64,000 nt of DNA. Origin: Apiospora phragmitis (lineage: Eukaryota > Ascomycota > Sordariomycetes > Amphisphaeriales > Apiosporaceae). A program made the translations under genes and the position numbers. Below the pieces are notes generated by a model. It had not been told where the DNA came from. It saw only the letters and a program-made list of their open reading frames with translations, and ran no database searches. The stretch lies in the NCBI GenBank assembly GCA_038363925.1, contig JAQQWL010000001.1, positions 930,001-994,000 on the forward strand. The letters run 5' to 3'. This document shows positions 1 through 10,919 of this stretch, piece by piece (position 1 is the first letter of the stretch; every line of letters starts with the position of its first letter).

Positions 1-627
1 TCTAAGCACCAAAAGCTATACATTTCGACATGTTACCGATGCTCGCATAATAATCGGGTGTCTTATCAGTGTCCCTGCTGGCATGAGACCAGGATGGTTC
101 AAATACCATAGGCTATGCGACAAGTACGAATCCCGTCTAACAACGAAGTGATTCATAATATACCATGGCCCTTCTTAGCGCTTCAGCTCAAAGTAAGGGT
201 CTCACGATACGAAGATTCCAATCGCGAATGCCCTGATATCAGGTCATTAAAACGCATATGCAGTGTGAAATCAAGACCGATCCGGTTCCTTAGGATGAAT
301 TCTTTCCCATTTCACTCTTCCTTGGGACGGCTTAATGTAGAGATAAGAGTCACTACGTGAATGCTTCAAAGGGGAATGCATGAGGTGGTGTTCCAAATAA
401 GAATGATTGCCTGTGGGTACTGTAGTAGCGAGCTAAGGCACTCGGCAGTCGCCCTTTGCCTGCGGCTGCCTCGTCAAACGGGGATTCGCAAGGCAGGATT
501 AATACTATATCAATGGCTGTCTAGCCCGGTCTCTTTTCTACTTATCCTCCTCCTCAAGTGCTTCAACCGCTTGAAACACCAAAGAAATCACCTCACTCCC
601 GGAACTAACCGCTAACGCTGCTTCATC
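1..627. other. intergenic, upstream of dynamin-like gene
   Basis: No open frame here has a recognisable domain or credible coding signal. A pyrimidine-rich stretch around 528-560 and the sequence up to 627 would hold the promoter and 5' leader of the dynamin-like gene. Nothing else seen. Confidence 0.5.
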
Positions 628-2895
628 ATGGGGCGCGTTGTGAACGATGATGAGGGCGAGATCTGGCAAAGCAGATCTCCCAGAAGACATCAGGCTTTAT
701 CCAGTCCAGCAATCATCGCGACCTACTGGATATCGTGGACTCTCTCGATCCCATGGCGTCAGCCATTACGTCGACCTTCCTCAGATCATTGTGTGCGGTA
801 GTCAGTCCTCGGGGAAAAGCTCCACCCTTGAGGCGATATCGGGCATTGCGTTCCCAACCAGCGAGGGACTCTGCACTCGCTTTGCCACTGAGCTGGTCCT
901 GCGACGCGGCGATAAGCCCGAGATCAAGGTCCATATCCAGCCGGGCGCGAGCAGAAGCGAGGAGGACAGAATCAAGCTTTCTGCCTTCTCGGAAGGGGCA
1001 ACGGAGCAGGATGACTTCGCAAAGATTATTGAGTCGGCCAAGAGCGTCATGGGGCTTGGCGATGGAGAAGAGTCAAAAGTATTCAGTACGGACGTGCTGC
1101 GTATCGAAAGCACGTCGCCCACTGCACCAAACCTGACGCTTGTCGATCTACCGGGTCTCTTCGGTGCGTCGGACAAGAACCAGTTAGATGATGATGCGAC
1201 TCTAGTCGAAAGCCTGGTGTTGTCCTACATGAAGCAACGCCGCAGTATTATCTTAGCTGTGGTTTCAGCCGACAACTCTTTCGCTAACCAGCCAGTGACA
1301 AAGTTCGCACGAAAGATCGATCCGTCAGGAACTCGAACTCTTGGTCTGATCACCAAGTCAGACAGAATCGACCAAGGCTCGGACAGTGAAAGATATTACA
1401 CCGAGTTGGCCCAAAACGGCAATGTGAAGCTTACCTTGGGCTGGCATGTTCTGCGCAACAAGAGCCATGCAACATCTGATGATAGCCCAGAGCAACGAGG
1501 CGAGAGAGAGTCTGAGTTCTTTTCCAGCTCGGCCTGGCGAATCCTTGACCCTTCGCAACTTGGCGTAGAAGCCTTGAGAGACAGGCTGCGCGAGGCTCTC
1601 TGGAACCAGATACGCATAGGGCTTCCAGGCGTCAAGTCCGAGGTACAGCCGGAATAAAAGACTGCTCGAGCAAACTGAAGCAATTGGGAAAGTCTCGAAG
1701 CACACCGAGGGAGAAGCACCACTATCTCCACCAGATTAGTAGTCGACTGAGTGTCTTGGTGCGAGCTTCCATCGATGGGGTGTACGCCGATGCGTTCTTC
1801 GAGTCCTACCCAGGCCAGCCAGATGCCTTTGAGAGACGCCTTCGCGCAAATGTTCAGACAACACTTGCTAATTATGCCGAAAAGATGCGAGTCTATGGAC
1901 ATGCTCTGGAGATAGTCGAGTCAGGCCTTCAACCTACCCGTACTTCAAAGTACAAATATACGTGGAGAGCTGACTATCTCAAAGTCGTGGAAGAATTGAT
2001 GGAGGAATGCAGAGGACGGGAGCTGCCTGGCACCTATAACCCTCTGGTTGTCGGTGATCTATTCGCTCGACAGTGCAAGCCCTGGTAGGCCATCACGACC
2101 AACCTGGTTGAGGAGATCCATGAAGCAGCAGCGACTACATTCAACAAGATGGTGTCTGAAATATGCGACCAGAACACACACGGTCGCCTGATGAAGGGAC
2201 TGATACAGCCTTCACTGCATCAGCTCAGGAAGGATTTGAAGGCAAAATTAGACGAGCTGCTGATGCCTCACCTATCAATTCACCAAATTACTTACAGCGA
2301 CTACCTCACAGACACGGTCCAGGAAATCCAAGATAACCGGCATAGTCGTGACTTTGATCGGATCACTCTCGAGGTCATGAATAAATTTCGGCATCAGCTA
2401 GCCGAGGGCCTGCATGACAAGGTACCGCTGAAAGAACTTCTTGATGAACTTGAAGAAGGCACACGTCCTGATGTGCGAAATTACTCTGCTTCTCTTGCTG
2501 CCGATGTTGCTGCAGCATACTATACTGTAAGGAAGCCCCACCATGCTGACGTTGTGTTGAGATACTTATGGATTTTAGGTCGCCTTGAAGAAGTTCACCG
2601 ACGATGTCAGCGTCAATGCTGTCGAAGCTTGCCTTATCCAGAAGCTCCCTGACGTGTAAGTTGCGAATGACCAGCCTAACAATAAGCGCGGCATGATAAT
2701 AAATCACTGACAATTTTTAGGCTATCGCCCGAGGTCGTCTGGGATCTCTCGGATGAGCAGATCGACCAGCTAGGGTCCGAAGATGACAGCACCATAACGG
2801 AGAGGAACGAAGTGACGAAGAAGCTGGGGATCCTCGAGCAGGGTCTTCAGGATCTCGATGCTTTCACGGCCCGATCTGGTATTCACGCAGTCTAA
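628..2895 (+). pseudogene. dynamin-like large GTPase, disrupted
   Basis: Encodes a fungal dynamin/Mx-type GTPase. The G1 P-loop GSQSSGKSS is near 799-825, the G3 motif DLPG with LFGASDKNQ near 1144-1180, and G4 TKSD near 1353. The middle/stalk region follows, and a GTPase effector domain ends in VALKKFTDDVSVNAVEACL. Two introns are clear in the GED: 2527-2578 (GTAAGG..TTTTAG) and 2656-2720 (GTAAGT..TTTTAG); the stop is 2893-2895. The frame is broken at least three times. A one-base loss near 740 separates LLDIVDSL from RSHGVSHYVDLPQ. Another near 1650 separates SEV from GIKDCSSKLKQLG. An in-frame TAG at 2086-2088 sits where the family has Gln (QCKPW|Q|AITTNLVEEI). The N-terminus is uncertain; 628 is the nearest plausible ATG. 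Family members remodel membranes, but this class of extra fungal dynamin has no settled role. It may be a true pseudogene or a gene damaged by consensus errors; the TAG favours real decay. Confidence 0.75.
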
Positions 2896-3377
2896 AGCAC
2901 AAACGTTGTAGCTTCGTGATGCTGGTCTGGTTCATTCAAGGCGGGTTATAGTCTGCTTTCGATACTTAAGCCTGGTTGCTGGTAGAGCAATGTGTGCATC
3001 ACTACATATTTCTAGATAGGAGCACTGAATACTAACTAGATTCTAGAAGGGCACTTGCGTAGGTACTACTGTAAGCTGCCCAAGCTGCAGCTTCATGTGC
3101 CCCTCATTCCCCACGTTCAGCAAGCTGCAGCCTACAGGCACCAAAGCACTACGTAGATGAATGACATGATTACCAGACATCTCCATGCACCAACAACATA
3201 ACCCAGCTTCGATATCTTTGTATGCGAAAGCAGACATCCTATAAATGTAGTCAATTTACCTTTTTACTCTGGACCCAGGCTTAGAACTTTCCCATCATCC
3301 TTCAAAGCATCACCTCCATCCATCATAACAACCCATCGCATTTGAAGTCGATCGTCGATCTTTCCACATACCCGACA
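2896..3377. other. intergenic: dynamin 3' end and PI31 promoter
   Basis: Non-coding. A CT-rich leader (about 3285-3340) directly precedes the PI31 start codon, as is common for constitutive fungal promoters. CTGCAG motifs recur around 3080-3132 without an obvious function. Confidence 0.5.
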
Positions 3378-4489
3378 ATGTCTACGAATCCTCTAAGCCC
3401 GGCTGCCCTTCTTCAGGGCATGGCAGATGCTCTTCCTACACATGCACAAGGCGATACGACATCCGATCTGAGCAGCTCTCATGATGCTCTTGCGCTTTTC
3501 GCCCACGCCTGCATGGCATCCCTTGACTTCCGCCTGATGGGTTTTGACGAGTCCAAAAACGATGAAGCAACATGCCGCGACCTTGCGCCGCGCCTGCCAG
3601 AGAACTGGAACGCATCATTCAACAACTGCAGCTTCGTCTACGCCCACTCCCAGTCAGCCCTGCGCTTCGTCATCAAAGTTGACCGCATGGGTGGCAAGGC
3701 CGAGATCCGTGGCTTGGCAATCGACGACGACCGCATCGCTCGTGTCGAAGTCACATCGAAGGACTTTATCTCGAACGGCGCCTTGCCTGTCCGGATCACA
3801 CTGACACCCGAGTCGACCGAGGATCGAAGCGACCTGCCCCAGAAACTCCAGGCAGTGTTCATTAACGAAGCTCGGATCACTGACCTGGCAAGCCTGATCA
3901 AGATCAACATCATCCAGAAGCTACTACCATCTTTGCAAAAGGAGGGATACGAGGAGAGCCCCGACGACAGGGCCGCGAGAGAAGATGCCGAGGACGCCGG
4001 GCGCCGCCCACCTCGACAACCAGTCATGCCCCAGCCTATACCCCAGCCTGCACAGCCAAATCCGTACGGCGGTCCTGTCGACCCACCTCCGCGGCATCCT
4101 GTGCCAGCAGGAGACTTTCCTCCTCCGGGTTTCGAAGATGAGCTCGAAGTCAACAGACCACCACGCGGGTTCCCTCCCGGCGCGTCGCCGTTTGGTAATC
4201 TTGGCGCGGACGACTTGAACCCCCCTGGCCTGAGGACCCCACGACCCCTTCAGACCGAGTATTGGAGGGCTTCCTCGCCCTGGCGGTGGGCATCGTGGAA
4301 TGCATCCTACCTTCGAAGACATCGGCGGGGGTGGCATTGGCGGCGAGCCGTACGACCCTCAAGCACCCCCCGGGGCCCGTTTTGACCCCTTGGGACCTGG
4401 CGGGATGCCACGACTCGGTGGCCGCAGACCAGGTGGCGGAAACAACCCCTATGGTGGTTTTGGGGGGGTTTGGAGGAGACATCATATAA
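3378..4489 (+). CDS. PI31-type proteasome regulator
   Basis: Homologue of PI31/PSMF1, a 20S-proteasome-binding regulator. The start is ATG 3378 (MSTNPLSPAALLQGM). Residues about 25-180 form the PI31 N-terminal (FP) domain, including LDFRLMGFDES, LPENWN and FVYAHSQSALRFVIKVDRM. The rest is the natively disordered Pro/Gly-rich tail, with PPGFEDELEVNRPP, HPTFEDIGGGGIGGEP and GGRRPGGGNNPYGGFGG. No intron is needed. Two single-base frameshifts interrupt the tail. One near 4230 needs one base removed to join NPPGL to GPHDPFRPSIGGLPRPGG. The other lies in the seven-G run at 4461-4467, after which the family ending FGGDII* is recovered with stop 4487-4489. Both look like sequence errors because the downstream frame keeps the conserved tail. 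Without them the protein is about 370 residues, normal for fungi. Confidence 0.88.
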
Positions 4490-5460
4490 GCCCCGAGGGA
4501 GCGGCGGTATGATGAATCGGTCATGAGATATTGGTTTTGCACTTTGGGCGTTCTGGGTTTCACGAATGATGGTACATGCCAAATTGTTACAAAGTGGTGA
4601 AAACGATGCCACGACGCCTGGGAAAGTTAACTTGTGCATCTGTACGACTAGAAAAGGAGTGATACACTCCGCCCTGTTGTATCTATACCTGTCTTATTAA
4701 TTACGGGTTGCCCCCTGCTGAAAAGTACAACAGATCCCAAGTGCCCATGCGTTGCCGCGATGTCTCTTCGTGTGAGATAGATGGAGTCTGCAGCATGTCT
4801 AATCCATCATATCCAACAGTTTATCTGTCACAATCACCATTACATTCCTCCAAGAATATCTAGCGGTAAATGAGTCCGAAAATATAAAGAGCGCACACCC
4901 CCTATGAGGCATTCCTTGAATAAGCTGTGAACCATGTATGAATATCCAAAACCATATAGACTACTAATAGAGTAAGCTCAGTGACGCCCTTTTACGTAAC
5001 TTTATTGTGATATGGCCAAAGGTGGGATAGCCAGGGACGAGATAGATGGGGTAACTGGCTGGCAATAGGATAGCCGACTGGCACTGGGATAGCTGGTCAG
5101 CATTATACAAGTCTAATAGCAGAAATCACCCATGGTCGCCTAGTGCCATAAGGACGTGCTCGTTACCTTATACTTGTCACATGCAGCATAAGTGCTGCAG
5201 TTGACGCGAAATTAATATTCTATCTTGATTTCATTATCTATGTAGTCTGGTTACGATCCAGTGCTCCATCCCCCTTGCTGAGGGAAGGGAGGATGGTACG
5301 TGGCTAGTTCATATACTTGGTGGCCGGGGTCTGATTCATCAGAGAACGTAACATATAATTAGAAGCCTCGTTCATCTGCGCGACTCCAATCGTGTAACAC
5401 TGCCAGTGTATGCTATAGTACCCAATGCCTTCCTTAGCGCCTGTCTCTTCCGCAGCCCAT
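4490..5460. other. intergenic between convergent PI31 and KAP114
   Basis: No coding signal; the stretch should hold two converging 3' UTRs. A short imperfect repeat is visible at about 5026-5096, where GGATAGC occurs three times separated by ACTGGC-like spacers. Confidence 0.5.
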
Positions 5461-8400
5461 TCAGGATCCGACAGTGTTCAGCTTCTGCTTCTCCTCATCC
5501 GTCAACATTTCGAACCAATTGTGGAAGTCGGGCGTTTGCGCCACGCGCCGGAAGAAGTCAGTCAAGAACCGGTTAGTCTCGTCGTCCTGGTGGCGGTTCA
5601 TACTAGAAGCCTCGAGGTAACTCATGAGATCGTTCTTGGTACTTCCAAGGCTGAGGTCTACTGTATCAGGCTCGTCCTCCCAGCCATCCTCGTCTTCCTC
5701 TTCCTCGTCGGCGAACTTGGCGGCGGCGGCGGCGGCAGCCGTCGACGCGTTCTGCGCCCCGGAGGCGGAAGCAAGCTCCTCAACTAAGATCTTAATGATC
5801 TTAAGGGTAGCAGGTACTATCGTGTATTGGTCTGGATCTGCTACATAATAAGTATCGGGCAAGGGGGGAATGGAGGACCGACTTACTCTCTTTCGCCCTC
5901 GAGCGCGTCATAATCCTGTCGCTAACGGGAACAATCAAATCGCCCTTGACCATAGTCTGCGCTATGCGAGGATCATTCAATTCATACAGCTTTGACAGCG
6001 CGATAACACTGTTGGGGAATGCAAGTCAGGTTTAAGGCTTTGATGAAATGCTTTGTTCGCCGACTTACTTTTGGCGGATTTCATCGAAGCCAGCAAAGAT
6101 GACCGAGTTCTCGAGCCATTTGGCGAGCACAACTTGCAGGCCGGGCTGTCCGTTCCCATGGGCGTCAGGGATCTGCAATTGGCTGAGGAATTCAACGACG
6201 GCGTCTGCCCTTTCCATTGACAGCCGTGCAAAGACCAAGATAAGTGACTGGATGAATGGCGCTGCCTCGGCTGTTGCAAGGCGTGTAGCAACCGCTTTGA
6301 GAAGAGGATCGAGGTATTCGCCAAGTCTCTCGGGCCCAGCCTTCTCGACGAGCTCTGCTGCCAGACCACCGACTTCACTAGCTGCGTGGTCCTCTATCTC
6401 AGGCTTGAGAAGTCGATCTATGACTCGGAGGCAGATCTCTACGCCAGTGGTGCCATTTTCGTCTTGGTAACTGAAAACTTGGTGGTGACCATGCTGGAGA
6501 AGATACTTGACTGACTCAACACCTGGCCGTAGTACCTCCCCTTCAACGCTTTCCATCAATAAACGGGTCAACTTGGGTAATGTGGCTGCCACGAAGCCGG
6601 GAGGAAGGGGCTCGGAACCATATTGCGTCAAAGCAGCCATCAGTTCCGTCGCAAACTATGATGTATGTCAGCGGGGGATCAACCACCAAGGATAATTGCA
6701 AAGTGGGCAAGCAGAACCACATATACATACCGTTACAAGGGGATCATCAGATGTGACATTAGCAGCGTCGAATGTAGACGTCAACGAGGGCAGAACCTTC
6801 TGGCATAGTGCCTGGTAGAGGTGCGGGTCTGCCATGGTCTGCACGATGTCCTCAAAAGTTTCGCAGATCATCATAGTGACCTGGAAATTATTGGCACCGT
6901 GCTTCGCAATCTGGAAGAGCAGGTCTAGAGCAGGCACATCGTTTGAAAGGGCGACACGCTTGTCAATATTGATGGCAGCCCGCAACGTCTCAGCTAAACT
7001 TATCAGGAGATCGTCGGCTTCCTCGAGAGTTGTCATATCCTTGTTCATGATCCACTGGCCAATGGCCTGTACGACCTGAGCTTGGCCATTCGGTTGAACA
7101 GCGCCTCCTGTGACGAATCCTTCCAGAGCTCTGATGCAAGCAACCTGAACGATCTCTGTCTCTTCCGGCGCATTTATCGCGGTTATAACGGGCTCGAGGA
7201 AACCGGCAGCCACTCCATGGCATCTTATGAGCTGCCCGGCGACCAGGAAGCCTCGAGCGCGTAGCAATGGTTCGTCGCGGCGGTTAATGCAGTAGTCCAC
7301 CAGTTCGAGGTAGGCTTGGACAATCTCGACTGGCACTTCCTTGCCACAGTCTAAGAAGTCGCTGATGAGCATGTTAAGCAAGAACAACGCAGCTTCTTGG
7401 GTTCTCCACGAAGGCGACTCAGTTGCAAACACGGTCTTGGTGTGAGCGAACAGACCCTCGAAAACCCCGTTCTTTAGCCACTCGCCCAGTTTGCACAAGA
7501 GATCGCCACAAGCAGTTCGAGGTGTGTAGTTAGCGCTGACAGACCACTCCTCGGCGAGGTAAAGGGAAACGTCTATGTCCCACAGTTCCTCTTCTTCGGA
7601 AGTGATTCTAGCATACGAAGTAGTGAGCTTCATGACATCGATAACCCAGGGTGTTTCATGGGCAGTAGGGTGGGCCTTGAGTCTTTCCTCGAGTCCGCTC
7701 TGCACTGGCTTGGCTTTGAGGCAACCGTTCAGGAAATGAGCTCTTCCAGGACGAGGAAATCCAGAGTATAGGGAGGGCCGTCGGCATCCTCCAAACGCCC
7801 CTGAGCACTGCCATTTACAATATAAAGTTGCTCATAAGGGGTGGAGAGAAGCACGAGTTCTGCCCACGCAGCTTCGAAGAAATGAGGCGTCTGCGGGGAG
7901 CAGCAAGTTGGGGAACACGTTCTTGACCTTGAGAAGGCATCTGACGACCTGGAGCTTCAATGCGATAATGCCATTCCATTCCTCGGGTTGATTATCGAGT
8001 TCTGTTTCTGGGAGTGGCGGTAGCGGCAGCTTCATGGTCTGCAAAAAGAAAGGGAACCAGCCTGCCAGGGCTTGTTCGGCAAAGGCCTTGACATCTTGTG
8101 GGTGGTCTTCCTTGACCTGGTCCATCAGGTCAAAGCAGCCTCGAAAGACGGAGACTGCCAGAGCGCGGAGGATGGGCTTGCGATCGCTTTCACCCACGGC
8201 TACCTCGTATACGACCTTAACGATGTCCTGGGCCATGCTGAAGAACTGGTCATCGCTCAAGCTCTCGTCGACAAGGTCGCAGAGGATCTTGAGCGCGCCG
8301 TGTAGATGGAGCTCGTCTCCGGAGTTGATGGAACCAAAGAGCGTGGGTAGAAGGGCCGGCCATCTCTCCGGGAAGTCTGCATTGGCGATTCTGCCTACAG

Positions 8401-8741
8401 CGAAGCTGGCTGCTGACTTGATTTTGCGCTCCGAGTGGAGGGCGAGCTCGAGGAGGATCGGTCGGATTTGGTCCTTGGCGGCATCGGCTATGGGAATGAC
8501 AGGGCCATCGTCGCTCTCTCCGCTCCAATTTCTCCTCAATGAAGAGGCGCAGGACGCTGATAGCTTGTTGGCGAATCTCGACGCTGATAGACGTGTGGCT
8601 TGCGATGTTGACGAGGGATAACGGGTAGGCAGGGTTCGCCTGGGCCTGCTTCAGGTCGAGTTCGGCTTGCTTGCGTGGGCCCTCGGCGGCGAGCTGGGTA
8701 TTCGCCAGCACCTGAACGAGCTGGTCTTCCATCGTGACCAT
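5461..8741 (-). CDS. KAP114: karyopherin KAP114 / importin-9 family
   Basis: Nuclear import receptor of the importin-beta superfamily (KAP114/IPO9), which in yeast carries TBP and histones H2A-H2B. Start ATG 8741; a second Met at 8732 is also possible. The N-terminus has the importin-beta segment (AEGPRKQAELDLKQAQ, then FPERWPALLPTL), followed by HEAT-type helices and an acidic stretch (DEEEEDEDGWEDEP) before the ending WFEMLTDEEKQKLNTVGS. Three introns are clear: 6656-6730, 6009-6068 and 5841-5886. Exons are therefore 8741-6731, 6655-6069, 6008-5887 and 5840-5461, about 1,030 residues. Three one-base frameshifts interrupt exon 1. Near 8525 FIEEK must join WSGESDDGP. Near 7895 an extra C lies in a C4 run, so NLLLP must join QTPHFFEAAW. 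Near 7735 one base is missing at EELIFLNG. KAP114 is a single conserved gene in fungi, so these are more likely sequence errors than inactivation. Convergent with PI31. Confidence 0.9.
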
Positions 8742-10051
8742 TCGTGAGCTCGTAGGGTTAAGGGGGTAATCGAAAGATGCAGCCCAAGAAACAATGGTGG
8801 AAGTCGGGTCGAGTAGAAGTAATAAATTAAAGGTATGATCTGGCCGAGTGTAGGGGTTTAAAGTGGGATTTTCGGAGGGGGTCGTTTACCCGTTGTTCAA
8901 TTGTTCAATGTTCGTCCCACTTGCCCGAAAAGAAAGTCAACAAACTTGTTTGCGCGGGGTCCGTGTTGATGGGACAATAGTGATGATGCCAATGGGATCA
9001 CTTGCTTGGTTATACAGAAAGGAATAAAAGGAGCGAGGAGAGATCCCAGTCGGATAAGAACGAAAGAGCGGATTCAATTCAGGTTCTGTTACAAGTCGAT
9101 TAGACGGATTGTCGGTCAAGCTATCTACGACTAACACATAAGATGCGAGGAAATCTTGGATACTGGAGCTGGGTTGGTTAAACATCGGTGGGGGACCTGC
9201 AGCAGGCGCGTCCTGGACTCTGGACTCTGGACTCTGGACTCTTGGGCAGCATCAAAGTACCATCCCATCAATCCCATTCCATCCACGACTCGCATCCGGA
9301 ATTGGGGGTCGCGAGGCAGCCGGATGTCTGCCTTGCCGTGTAGACTCGGAGAGATCAAAGTAAACCGAAACCGCTCTCGCATACTTCATGTTAATCATAA
9401 TCCCCTCCTGTGTTCTACATACAGTAGATGAATCATGCAACGACAAAGAGGTAGGCATACTGAGTACATACGAATGGGTAACCTGAATACCCAACAGGTA
9501 GACGTGGAATCTTACGACGTGCGCATCGGATACCATGCTGATGAAAATCAAAAGCTACACGTGGGATTTACGAGCCGGGCCTTGTAAAACCGTATTTCGC
9601 GTTTTTGTAAAATTGGCGTCTCACTTTACGCGTTTGCATTTACCCCTCAACGCGTGTTCTTAAAATGCCCATCTTGTCATAGGGCTGATCGATGCTAGTC
9701 TTGGCACCTAGGCCGTGATGCTAATGCATGGTTGACCGACGCCTTTTCTAGCTTGGTTCAGCTGCTGCCCGTGGCACAGTATCTCCCCCAAACGTTAGCG
9801 GGCAAATAAAACAAAACCATATATCGATCGTCCTACTACGCCAGTCCCGATGGTGGCAGATATAACGGTGACTGTGTTCACCTAGGGAACCAGAACCGTC
9901 TCGCCGCCGCTCCGTTCCCTCAAGTGGATCTACTGCCACAGTCGGTCACAAAGGCTCGTCTACATAAGTACTTACCTAAAGACAATCCTATACATAATTG
10001 GTTCTAGGATCGGCACTCCAATCGGGTCTGTCATAAGCTGTCTCTCGAATA
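8742..10051. other. divergent intergenic region KAP114 / REV7
   Basis: A 1.3 kb spacer between divergently transcribed genes. It holds a short tandem repeat at 9213-9240. No open frame in it has recognisable homology. Confidence 0.5.
9213..9240. repeat. tandem repeat (CTGGACT)x4
   Basis: Four perfect copies of the heptamer CTGGACT lie head to tail, followed by a partial CTTGG. This is an intergenic microsatellite-like repeat with no evident function. Confidence 0.9.
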
Positions 10052-10861
10052 ATGGCAACGACATCCCAGGCCCAAGGCGGCCTATCGGTGTCCCTGCCGC
10101 AAGCCTCGCACCTCCTCACCTCCTTCACGCATTTCCTAACCGTGGCCATCCACAACGTTCTCTATTACCGGTCCCTGTACCCGCCGGCGACCTTCCTCAC
10201 GGCCCGGGCCTACAACCTGGCGGTCCACCAGTCGCGGCACCCGGGCGTTTGCACCTGGGTCAGCGACGCCGTGTCGGCGATCCGCGTGCAGCTGATCAAC
10301 GGCGCGGTCGAGCGCGTCGCCCTCGCGGTCCATGCGCCGGGACCCAGGTGCTGGAGCGGTGGATGTTCGACCTCCGCGCTTTCCCGCCTTCACGGGCGTC
10401 AAGGGCAGCAGCCACCAGATCCCAGTGGCGGCGGCGGCAGTCGGCGAGATGAGGAAGGCGACGGCGTCGGACCCGGAGGCCCGGGCAGCCTCCAGGCCGC
10501 TGAAGCATCGAGTAGCAGCGACAAGATCAACTGGACGGATGTAGATGAGGGATTTCGTGCCGCGGTCCGGAAAATGGCAAGTGCGGCCGAGCAGCTGCCG
10601 CCTTTGCCAGAAGGCTGCACCTACACGGTGGCGGTCGAGCTGCGAGACGAGAGCGAGGCTCCTATAGGGTATCCGCAACATTGGATCCCGTCGCAGCCGA
10701 ACCTACAGACAAAGTCAAAGACGAGACTAGAGGCTGGGCGTGATATCGGTGGTGCGAAGACCGCCGCCATCAGAATTGTGGAAGCAGGCCCCTTATACTT
10801 CGACTGTTGGGTGGAACTAGGAAAGGAATTGGCCTCATCGTCGTCGTCGTCTCGGCAATAA
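10052..10861 (+). CDS. REV7: REV7 / MAD2B HORMA-domain protein
   Basis: Homologue of Rev7 (MAD2L2), the HORMA-domain partner of Rev3 in translesion DNA polymerase zeta. The start is ATG 10052. The first about 95 residues match the HORMA core: LTSFTHFLTVAIHNVLYYRS, LYPPATFL, RHPGVCTWV and INGAVERVALAVHAP. The end also matches the family: PPLPEGCTYTVAVELRDES, PIGYPQHWIPSQP, then a late segment ending in FDCWVELGKEL. The middle is frameshifted twice. Near 10341 the reading frame must change to give GTQVLERWMFDLRAFP, the expected HORMA strand, and it returns to the first frame within the following GC-rich linker (about 10390-10500). The two shifts compensate, so the original frame stays open throughout and hides the damage. 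Expected length is about 270 residues. Convergent with the ankyrin gene 58 bp downstream. Confidence 0.82.
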   Translation: MATTSQAQGGLSVSLPQASHLLTSFTHFLTVAIHNVLYYRSLYPPATFLTARAYNLAVHQSRHPGVCTWVSDAVSAIRVQLINGAVERVALAVHAPGPRCWSGGCSTSALSRLHGRQGQQPPDPSGGGGSRRDEEGDGVGPGGPGSLQAAEASSSSDKINWTDVDEGFRAAVRKMASAAEQLPPLPEGCTYTVAVELRDESEAPIGYPQHWIPSQPNLQTKSKTRLEAGRDIGGAKTAAIRIVEAGPLYFDCWVELGKELASSSSSSRQ

Positions 10862-10919
10862 TCACTAGACGGGTACTGCCAATAATACTATATAGAATGT
10901 GTCTTGCAGAGTATTCTGT

